From Collinsella sp. (lineage in GTDB: Bacteria > Actinomycetota > Coriobacteriia > Coriobacteriales > Coriobacteriaceae), in assembly GCA_019424965.1 (NCBI GenBank), contig JAHYYL010000001.1:1-64000 (forward strand): a DNA stretch of 64,000 bases, given 5' to 3'. Both the position numbers and the translations under genes were made by a program. The notes under the pieces are model-generated. The model searched no databases. It was given only the letters and a program-made list of their open reading frames with translations, and was not told the DNA's origin. Every line of letters begins with the position of its first letter. Positions within the stretch are counted from its first letter, which is position 1. This document shows positions 52,045-59,158 of the stretch, in pieces.

Positions 52045-53301
52045 ATGGCTTCCACCAACTCCAACAAGGGTCGCGCCGTCGTGCTTTCCGCCGCGTGCGT
52101 CACCATGTTCTTCATCAGTTCCATCGCGCTGTACTCCGTCGTGTCCAAGAACCTGCTCGCCGTCTACCCCGAGTGGTCCAGCGCACTTACCTGGGCTTTC
52201 CCGGTCTTCCAGACCATCATGGCCGTGACGGGCATCTTCGCCGGCCGCATCTCCGATAAGATCGGCCCGCGCAACGTCGTGATCGCCGCCGCCGTATGCT
52301 ACGGCCTGGGCTGGTTCATGTCCGGCACCGTCACCGAGCCGTGGCAGTTCTACCTGTGGTTCTCGCTCGTCGCCGCCATCGGCAACGGCCTGGGCTACAA
52401 CCCCGCGCTCACCACCGGCCAAAAGTGGTTCATCGACAAGAAGGGCCTCGCCTCCGGCATCACCCTGGCCGCTTCGACCGCCGGCCCCGCCGTGCTGTCC
52501 CCGGTGCTCGCCTCGCTGCTCATCCCGAGCCTGGGCATCTTTGGCGCCCTCAAGGCACTCGGCGTCATCTTCTTTGCGACGATCGCCGCCTCCGCCCTGT
52601 TCCTGAAGGCCCCCGAGGCCGGCTGGCTGCCCGAGGGCTTCGAGGCCCCCAAGGGCGGCGCACATGCCGGTACCTTCGGCGACCTCACCCCGGGCGAGAT
52701 GGTCAAGACCCCGCGCTTCTGGGTCCTCATCGTCACCTTCGCCTTTGCTGCCACTGCAGGCACCCTGCTCGTGGGCAAGGTTGCCTCCATCGCCGCCGTC
52801 CAGCTCTTCACCGACCCCACGAGCGCCGCGGCCGTCGCCCTCGGCGGTGTGGTGGTCTCCGTCAACACCTGCGCCAACCTGGTCGGCCGTCTGTCCTTTG
52901 GCCAGATCATCGACAAGCTCGGCGCCTACAAGTCGCTGCTCATCAGCCTTATCGTCACCATCGTCGCGCTCGTCATCATGTCGATGAGCTTTACGCAGAG
53001 CATGTTCTTTGTGGCGCTCGCCCTGCTCGGCTTTAGCTTTGGCGCCCTGCTCGTCATCTACCCGCCGCTCACCGGTGGCGCCTTCGGCACCAGCAACATC
53101 GGCGTCAACTACGGCATCATGTTCTTGGGCTACGCCGCTTCTACCTGGATCAGCCAGCCCATCACTGCCGTGCTGTATCACGCCGAGGCCGGCAGTGCCG
53201 CCTACCAGCAGTCCTTCTACGGCGCCATCGTGATTGCCGCCATTGCCGTCGTGCTCACCGTCTACATGATGGTCTCCGACAGCAAGAGGAAGTCCGCCTA
53301 G
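52045..53301 (+). CDS. OFA-type MFS transporter
   Basis: 418 residues, 12 helices. DKIGPRNVV loop motif between helices 2 and 3 and the central-loop PEAGWLPEGFEAP pattern of the oxalate/formate antiporter family. Likely imports the organic acid or sugar acid used by the flanking oxidoreductases. Start ATG 52045. A family 3 palindrome follows the stop. Confidence 0.9.
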   Translation: MASTNSNKGRAVVLSAACVTMFFISSIALYSVVSKNLLAVYPEWSSALTWAFPVFQTIMAVTGIFAGRISDKIGPRNVVIAAAVCYGLGWFMSGTVTEPWQFYLWFSLVAAIGNGLGYNPALTTGQKWFIDKKGLASGITLAASTAGPAVLSPVLASLLIPSLGIFGALKALGVIFFATIAASALFLKAPEAGWLPEGFEAPKGGAHAGTFGDLTPGEMVKTPRFWVLIVTFAFAATAGTLLVGKVASIAAVQLFTDPTSAAAVALGGVVVSVNTCANLVGRLSFGQIIDKLGAYKSLLISLIVTIVALVIMSMSFTQSMFFVALALLGFSFGALLVIYPPLTGGAFGTSNIGVNYGIMFLGYAASTWISQPITAVLYHAEAGSAAYQQSFYGAIVIAAIAVVLTVYMMVSDSKRKSA

Positions 53302-53309
53302 TTTTACAG

Positions 53310-53339
53310 ATGCGACAAAGGGACAGCCCCTTGCCGCAT
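53310..53339. repeat. GACAAAGGG palindrome (family 3), copy 4 (imperfect)
   Basis: ATGCGACAAAGGGA (53310-53323) against CCCCTTGCCGCAT (53327-53339), one-base deletion in the right arm. Between the MFS stop and the next gene of the operon. Confidence 0.7.
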
Positions 53340-53368
53340 TCCACCGCCACCAGTATTAAGGAGTCGAA

Positions 53369-54409
53369 ATGTCTGAGCTCAACCCCGTCCGCATCGCCGT
53401 TATCGGCGCCGGCGCCATGGGCCGCAACCACATCCGCTTTGTCACCGAGGAGCCCGAGGCCGAGCTCGTCGCCATCGCCGACGCCTTTGAGGGCGCCCGC
53501 GCCACGGCCGAGGCCGCCGGCGTGCCGTTCTTTACCGATCCCGCCCAGATGATGGACGAGGTCAAGCCCGAGGCCGTCATCATCGCCACGCCCAACGACC
53601 TGCACCTGGGCGTTGCCCGCGAGGCCATCAAGCGCAACATCGTGCCGCTGGTCGAAAAGCCGATCTCCAACGATCTTGAGGACGCCCAGGCCTTTGCCGC
53701 CGAGGCCGAGACCGCCGGCGTGCCCGTGCTCGTGGGCCAGCACCGTCGCCACAACCCCTTCGTCAACAAGGCCAAGGAGATCATCGAGTCCGGCGAGCTG
53801 GGCAAGCTCACCGTGTCGAGCTTCCACTACATGATCTATAAGAACGACGAGTACTTTGATGTCGAGTGGCGCCGCAAGAAGGGCGCCGGCCCGATCCTGG
53901 TCAACCTGGTGCACGACGTCGACCTGCTCCGTTACCTGCTGGGCGAGCCCGTTGCCGTCCAGGGCATGCAGTCCAGCGCCGCCCGCGGTTTTGAGACCGA
54001 GGACTCCGCCGTGGTCAACGTCCGTTTTGCCGATGGCGCGCTCGCAAGCATGACCATCTCCGACGCCACCGCCAGCCCCTGGAACTGGGAGGCCACCGCT
54101 CGCGAGGATCCGCAGTACCGTCCCTTCGACGCCGACGCCTACTTTATCGGTGGCACCAAGGGCGCCCTGTCGCTGCCCCGCCTGCACCAGTTCTCCTACG
54201 ACGGCGCCTCCAACTGGCACAAGCCGCTGCAGATGGAGATTCCGGCCGTCGACCCGGCGCTGCCGCACAAGATGCAGCTCAAGCACTTTGTGAAGGTCGT
54301 CCGCCGCGAAGTTGAGCCCGTCGTAACCCCCGCCGATAACGTCAAGACGCTCACGCTTCTCAACGCCATCAAGGAGGCCGCCGAGACCGGCCAGCTCGTC
54401 GAGCTGTAG
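53369..54409 (+). CDS. Gfo/Idh/MocA-family oxidoreductase
   Basis: 346 residues. N-terminal Rossmann fold with VIGAGAMGRNH (about 11-21), EKP motif in VPLVEKPIS (about 96), and C-terminal alpha/beta domain with LVNLVHDVDLLRYLLGEP (catalytic His region, about 178-190). NAD(P)-dependent oxidation of a sugar or cyclitol derivative. Start ATG 53369. End of the operon, followed by an intrinsic terminator. Confidence 0.92.
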   Translation: MSELNPVRIAVIGAGAMGRNHIRFVTEEPEAELVAIADAFEGARATAEAAGVPFFTDPAQMMDEVKPEAVIIATPNDLHLGVAREAIKRNIVPLVEKPISNDLEDAQAFAAEAETAGVPVLVGQHRRHNPFVNKAKEIIESGELGKLTVSSFHYMIYKNDEYFDVEWRRKKGAGPILVNLVHDVDLLRYLLGEPVAVQGMQSSAARGFETEDSAVVNVRFADGALASMTISDATASPWNWEATAREDPQYRPFDADAYFIGGTKGALSLPRLHQFSYDGASNWHKPLQMEIPAVDPALPHKMQLKHFVKVVRREVEPVVTPADNVKTLTLLNAIKEAAETGQLVEL

Positions 54410-54482
54410 CACCTTAGGACAGGCCGCGGCAGAAACCCCATGCCGTGCCCCTCGGTCCGCCACAAATAAGCCCCTCTTCTTT

Positions 54483-54517
54483 GCCCCGCGAGCAGCCTTC
54501 TACCCGCGGGGCATTTT
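54483..54517 (+). terminator. Intrinsic terminator after the Gfo/Idh gene
   Basis: 8-bp perfect stem GCCCCGCG (54483-54490) / CGCGGGGC (54505-54512), 14-base loop, then ATTTT. Confidence 0.85.
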
Positions 54518-54579
54518 GCTACGTTGCCAATGATTTTTCTGGGACGGGGGACTTTTTGCACCTTAGCTTGATTCGTTCG

Positions 54580-54737
54580 CCACGAAATGTGCCTATCTAC
54601 TACGTTTAACCAATCACCCTCATCCATACCGAATTTCGCGAAATAAAAACCGCAGGTAAACGGCTTGCGCATTTTCGGAAAACCGGGGGATGGTCGACCC
54701 ACACGGTTCAAACGTAGTAGATAGGCCGCTTTCGTGG
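54580..54737. repeat. TACTACG-ended fold-back element (family 4), copy 2
   Basis: 158-base element. Terminal arms GCCTATCTACTACGTTT (54591-54607) and AAACGTAGTAGATAGGC (54710-54726) pair perfectly; outer CCACGAAA (54580-54587) / TTTCGTGG (54730-54737); inner CATCC/GGATG; conserved core AAACCGCAGGTAAACGGC-TTGCG as in copy 1. Confidence 0.88.
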
Positions 54738-54829
54738 TTCCGAGCCAAAACAGTCTTTTTTGAGCGAAGTGGCAGGTGGTATCCTTGGTAGCTCTGTGCT
54801 GCAAACGCACCTTAAACGCAAGGAGTTTC

Positions 54830-56977
54830 ATGGATCTTATCGCCCAGCTCACCCGCGAGCTCAACCTTAAGGCCGCCAACGTCGAGGCGGCTGTCAAGCT
54901 CATCGACGAGGGCAACACCATCCCCTTTATCTCGCGCTACCGCAAGGAGGCCACGGGCGGCATGGATGACGTCGCCCTGCGCGCCCTCGACGAGCGCCTG
55001 TCATACCTGCGCAATCTTGAGCAGCGTAAAGAGGACGTCATTCTGCTCATCGACGCCCAGGGCAAGCTCACGCCCGAACTCGAGCAGCAGATTCGCGAGG
55101 CCACACAACTCCAGCGTGTCGAGGACCTCTACAAGCCCTGCCGCAAAAAGCGCATGACCCGCGCGCAGAAGGCCCGCGAGGCAGGCCTGGAGCCACTCGC
55201 CAACATGATCATCATGCAGGCCTCGGCCAAGGGCAGCGCGCTCGACGCCGCCGCGGACTACGTCAACGAGGAGGCCGGCTTCGACACGCCCGAAAAGGCG
55301 CTCGCCGGCGCGGCGGACATCGTGGCCGAGACGGTGGCCGAGGACCCCGAGAACGTCGCCGACCTGCGCGCCTTTACGCAAAACACCGCCGACATCGTCG
55401 TCGAGGCCACCGACCCCGCCGAGAAGACTCCCTACGAGCCGTACTACAGCTATGACGAGCCACTGCGCCGTATACCCAACCACCGCGTGCTGGCTATCGA
55501 CCGCGGCGAGCGCGAGGGCAAGCTCCGCGTGCGCGTGGACGTCGACGGCGCAGCCGCCACGGCACGCCTCGGCAGCCGCTGGCCCCGCCGCCAGGGCGTG
55601 TTTGCTCCCATCTTCGATGCCGCCATCGCTGACGGTTACAAGCGCCTCATGGCCCCCTCGCTGGAGCGCGAGGCCCGCGCCAAACTCACCGTTCGCGCCC
55701 AGACCGAGGCCATCAACGTCTTTGCCAAGAATCTCGAAGGCCTGCTCTCGGCGCGCCCCGTGCGCGGCGCCCGCGTACTCGCGCTCGATCCGGGCTACCG
55801 CACCGGCTGCAAGGTCGCCGTCATGGACGAGACCGGCAAGCTGCTCGACCACGGCGTGGTCTACCCCACCAAGCCGCGCCACGACGTCGCCGGCACCAAG
55901 CGCGAGCTCGCCCGCCTCGTCAAGAAGGACAGCGTCAACACCATCGTCATCGGCAACGGCACCGCCAGCCGCGAGACCGAGGAAGTCGTCTCGGAGTTTA
56001 TTGCCGAGCAGGCGCCCAGCCTTCGCTACACCATCGTCAACGAGGCGGGCGCGTCGGTGTACTCCGCCTCCGAGCTCGCGAGCCAGGAGTATCCCGATCT
56101 GGATGTCACCGTACGTGGCGCCATGAGCCTGGGCCGCCGTCTGCAAGACCCGCTGGCAGAGCTCGTCAAGATTCCGCCCCAGTCCATCGGCGTTGGCCAG
56201 TACCAGCACGACCTTGACCAGGCCGAGCTTTCGCGCACCTTGGGCCACGTGGTGGAAGACGTCGTCAACCGTGTGGGCGTCGACGTCAACACCGCGAGCG
56301 CAAGCCTGCTGGGCTACGTGTCGGGCATTACGCCGAGCGTAGCCAAAAACATCGTGGCCTACCGCGAGGAAAACGGCGCCTTTACCGATCGCCGCCAGCT
56401 CAAGAAGGTCCCCAAGCTGGGACCCAAGGCGTACCTCAACGCCGCAGGTTTCCTGCGCATCAGCGGCGGCAAGAACCCGCTCGACGCGACAAGCGTCCAC
56501 CCCGAAAGCTACGAGGTGGCCACGGCCGTCCTGGAGCGCGCCGGCGTTGCGGCAAGCGAGCTCAGCCGCGGCGGCGTGCCCGATATCGAGCGCCGCCTGG
56601 GCAGCATCTCGGCGCTAGCAAGCGACCTGGACTGCGGCACCCTCACGCTCATCGACATTGTCAACGAGCTCAAGAAGCCCGGTCGCGACCCGCGCGACGA
56701 CGCGCCCGAGGTAGTCTTTAGCCGCTCGGCGCTTTCGATCGACGACCTGGAGCCCGGCATGGAACTCAAGGGCACGGTGCGCAACGTCGTCGACTTTGGC
56801 GCCTTCGTCGACGTGGGCGTGCACCAGGACGGCCTCGTGCACATCTCCAAGCTGGCCAACCGCTTCGTCAAGCACCCCAGCGACGTGGTGCGCGTCGGTG
56901 ACACGGTCAAGGTGTGGGTTGAAAAGGTCGATCGCGACCGCAAGAAGATCTCCCTCACCATGGTGCAGGGGAAGTAA
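54830..56977 (+). CDS. tex: Tex-family RNA-binding transcription accessory protein
   Basis: 715 residues. N-terminal helical Tex region (TIPFISRYRKEATGGMD), YqgF/RNase H-like domain (LALDPGYRTGCKVAVMDE), helix-hairpin-helix pair (GITPSVAKNIVAYREENGAF), and a C-terminal S1 domain (GMELKGTVRNVVDFGAFVDVGVHQDGLVHISKLA). Binds RNA and nucleic acids; connected with transcription and toxin expression in some bacteria. Start ATG 54830 with AAGGAG upstream. Confidence 0.95.
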   Translation: MDLIAQLTRELNLKAANVEAAVKLIDEGNTIPFISRYRKEATGGMDDVALRALDERLSYLRNLEQRKEDVILLIDAQGKLTPELEQQIREATQLQRVEDLYKPCRKKRMTRAQKAREAGLEPLANMIIMQASAKGSALDAAADYVNEEAGFDTPEKALAGAADIVAETVAEDPENVADLRAFTQNTADIVVEATDPAEKTPYEPYYSYDEPLRRIPNHRVLAIDRGEREGKLRVRVDVDGAAATARLGSRWPRRQGVFAPIFDAAIADGYKRLMAPSLEREARAKLTVRAQTEAINVFAKNLEGLLSARPVRGARVLALDPGYRTGCKVAVMDETGKLLDHGVVYPTKPRHDVAGTKRELARLVKKDSVNTIVIGNGTASRETEEVVSEFIAEQAPSLRYTIVNEAGASVYSASELASQEYPDLDVTVRGAMSLGRRLQDPLAELVKIPPQSIGVGQYQHDLDQAELSRTLGHVVEDVVNRVGVDVNTASASLLGYVSGITPSVAKNIVAYREENGAFTDRRQLKKVPKLGPKAYLNAAGFLRISGGKNPLDATSVHPESYEVATAVLERAGVAASELSRGGVPDIERRLGSISALASDLDCGTLTLIDIVNELKKPGRDPRDDAPEVVFSRSALSIDDLEPGMELKGTVRNVVDFGAFVDVGVHQDGLVHISKLANRFVKHPSDVVRVGDTVKVWVEKVDRDRKKISLTMVQGK

Positions 56978-57008
56978 ACCGCCAAGCAAGGGTCCCCCCT
57001 CTCGCGAC

Positions 57009-57178
57009 GTGCAAAATCGCGAGTATTCTGCAAATTCCACCGTTCCGGATGCCCCTCAGAGACGAAAAAGCAAGAAACAGCCCCCGTTTTAGCGTCATCA
57101 GAGCCAAAACGGGGGCTGTTCCATGCTTCACCCAGCTGGTAAAAGCCTTTACCTTGCTGAATACTCTCAATTTTGCAC
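57009..57178. repeat. 170-base fold-back element (family 5) after tex
   Basis: Outer arms of 25 bases (57009-57033 and 57154-57178; 22 of 25 pair), inner perfect 15-bp hairpin AACAGCCCCCGTTTT (57076-57090) / AAAACGGGGGCTGTT (57106-57120), and a small GGTAAA/TTTACC hairpin (57138-57153). Confidence 0.82.
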
Positions 57179-57203
57179 GGCGCAGGCGGGGGTACCTTTG
57201 TCC

Positions 57204-57375
57204 ACGGCAGGATATGGAAGCCTATCACCAACCTACCGGCAAGTTCGTGTCGGCAGCCCCGGCCTTTCCTTTGCCTAGCGCGACCCTCGCGAAGCGCGTG
57301 AGCGATAGGGAAAGGAAAGGCCGGGGCGAACAACCCGCGATGTAGCCAGCGTTCGCGTTACGGCAGGATATGGAA
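57204..57375. repeat. Insertion-like element flanked by a 16-bp direct repeat of the aldolase 3' end
   Basis: ACGGCAGGATATGGAA occurs at 57204-57219 and again at 57360-57375, where it encodes the last residues (FHILP) and part of the stop of the aldolase gene. Between them lies a fold-back sequence with arms CCCCGGCCTTTCCTTT and AAAGGAAAGGCCGGGG. Confidence 0.75.
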
Positions 57376-58062
57376 ACCGAGCGAGGCGATATCCTTGGCA
57401 AAACCGCGCACGGTATCGAGCGAGACCTCGTACGGGTCACGGCCGATGTTCTTACGCTTGGCCAGGATGCTGTTGGGCACCGTGATGATCTGGCAACCGC
57501 ATCCTTCCGCCTGGTAAATATTGATAAGCTCACGCGTGGACGCCCACAGGACCTCGCAGTTGGGCTTGGCGGCGGCCTTCTTCACCGACTCCGTCATAAA
57601 CGGAATGGGATCGACGCCGGTGTCAGCGATACGGCCGGCAAAGAGCGAGATGATGGACGGCGTCTCGGCATCAACGGCCTCGACCATCTCGTCGACCTGC
57701 GTAGGCGTAAAGATGGTGGTGACGTTGACCTTGATGCCATCGGCCGAAAGCTTGCGCACCAGCTCGGCGGTGGACTCGCCCTTGGTAGTCACGCACGGAA
57801 TCTTGACGTAGACGTTCTCGGCCCAGGTAGCGATCTCGCGGGCCTCGACCTCCATGGTCTCGACGTCGTCGGCAAAGACCTCAAACGAGACGGACACATC
57901 GGTGATGTGGGCCAAGACCTCCTTGGCAAACGCGCGGTAATCCGTCACGCCGCCCTTCTTCATAAGGGACGGGTTGGTCGTGAAACCCTGAACGTTGCCG
58001 TTCTCGTACATGTCGAGCATGCCCTCGAGGTTTGCACCGTCAGCGAACACCTTGATTGCCAT
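57358..58062 (-). CDS. Transaldolase / fructose-6-phosphate aldolase family protein
   Basis: 234 residues, the short TalC/FSA form. Class I aldolase: FADGANLEGMLDMYENGNVQGFTTNPSLMKKGG at the N-terminus, catalytic Lys in VYVKIPC (about 88), NVTTIFTPTQ, SLFAGRIADTGVDP. Transfers or splits a dihydroxyacetone unit in the pentose phosphate pathway. Start ATG 58062 (MAIKVFADG) with AAAGGAA upstream. Its 3' end is adjacent to an insertion-like element. Confidence 0.93.
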   Translation of the reverse strand: MAIKVFADGANLEGMLDMYENGNVQGFTTNPSLMKKGGVTDYRAFAKEVLAHITDVSVSFEVFADDVETMEVEAREIATWAENVYVKIPCVTTKGESTAELVRKLSADGIKVNVTTIFTPTQVDEMVEAVDAETPSIISLFAGRIADTGVDPIPFMTESVKKAAAKPNCEVLWASTRELINIYQAEGCGCQIITVPNSILAKRKNIGRDPYEVSLDTVRGFAKDIASLGFHILP

Positions 58063-58255
58063 CTGCCTGATTCCTTTCGCTTGCACACGGCCGGTAAACT
58101 GCTAAACACTTTACCTACGTTTATCAAGGCGTGAACTGCGGTTTTTTATCTTCTCGGCGAACGGTATAAACACCTCAGTATTTGGATTGATAAATCGATT
58201 GAGCATGCAAAAGCAAAGAGTCGCAGTTTGAGCAAACGTCAGAAGGCGAGATTCA

Positions 58256-59083
58256 TTAGATGAGGCCGAAATGTTGCATCGCTGTGACGGTGCCATCGTG
58301 TGCGACATCGTCGGTCACGTAGTCGGCGACTGCCTTGACCTCGAGCATGGCGTTGCCCATGGCCACGGCCGTCTCGACGGCGGCGAGCATGCCCAGGTCG
58401 TTGCCCGAATCGCCAAAGCCAAAGGTGCGCGCGTTGCCGGTGCGACCCAGGTATTCCAGCGCTCGCGCCACGCCCACGCCCTTGTCGATGCCCTTGGGGC
58501 TCAGCTCGCGATTCTGACCACCGGTGTTGCACAGCTCAAACTCGCGCTCGATAAAGCCGTCATCGTTGGCTACGCGAGCCAGGTCGTACGCGTTAATGCA
58601 CACCTTGCCTACGCGCAAGCGGCCGTCGACGCGCATCTGATCAACGCCATGCACCACGCCGGCGCCTAGCAGAAATGACTGTTCGACACCAACTGGCTCA
58701 AGTGAATAGGTGGCACCGTTCGTCTCGAACAACGCCTCGCCGCCCGCCACAGTAATGCGACGCGCGAGCTCCTCAACAATGTCCTCGTCAATGCAGTCCT
58801 CGTGTGCCACGCGGCCCTCGACCTCGAGCGTGGCCCCCGCCATGGCAACGATACCCGCCGGGTTCAGCGCGCGCAGGCCATCGGCAACCAGCCACAGGGG
58901 ACGGCCCGTGCAGATAAATGCCTGGTGACCCGCATTGCGCAGGCGATCAAATGCATCGACAACAGCCTTCGACGGACGGATTGCATTGAAGTCCTTATCG
59001 GTCATATCGTCGGGATCGAACGACGTCAGCGTGCCGTCCACGTCAAAAAAGAGCACGGCGGAATCGGGGCACGCATCAATCAT
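58256..59083 (-). CDS. Cof-type HAD-superfamily phosphatase
   Basis: 275 residues. Motif I FFDVDGTLTS (nucleophile Asp about 12), motif II CTGRP, motif III Lys in PKGIDKGVGV, motif IV FGFGDSGNDLGMLA; C2 cap between. Hydrolyses sugar phosphates or nucleotide-type phosphates; no specific substrate can be inferred. Start ATG 59083 with AAAGGAA upstream. Divergent from rlmKL. Confidence 0.92.
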   Translation of the reverse strand: MIDACPDSAVLFFDVDGTLTSFDPDDMTDKDFNAIRPSKAVVDAFDRLRNAGHQAFICTGRPLWLVADGLRALNPAGIVAMAGATLEVEGRVAHEDCIDEDIVEELARRITVAGGEALFETNGATYSLEPVGVEQSFLLGAGVVHGVDQMRVDGRLRVGKVCINAYDLARVANDDGFIEREFELCNTGGQNRELSPKGIDKGVGVARALEYLGRTGNARTFGFGDSGNDLGMLAAVETAVAMGNAMLEVKAVADYVTDDVAHDGTVTAMQHFGLI

Positions 59084-59158
59084 ATGGGTTCCTTTCGAGG
59101 GCGATGGCAAACGAAGCATCCATCATATAATGGAGCGACGCAACCAGAGAGGTCACCC

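Noticed and set aside
57220..57355. Prophage attachment site at the aldolase gene end
   Set aside because: Only 140 bases between the repeats and no integrase; kept as an insertion-like element instead.
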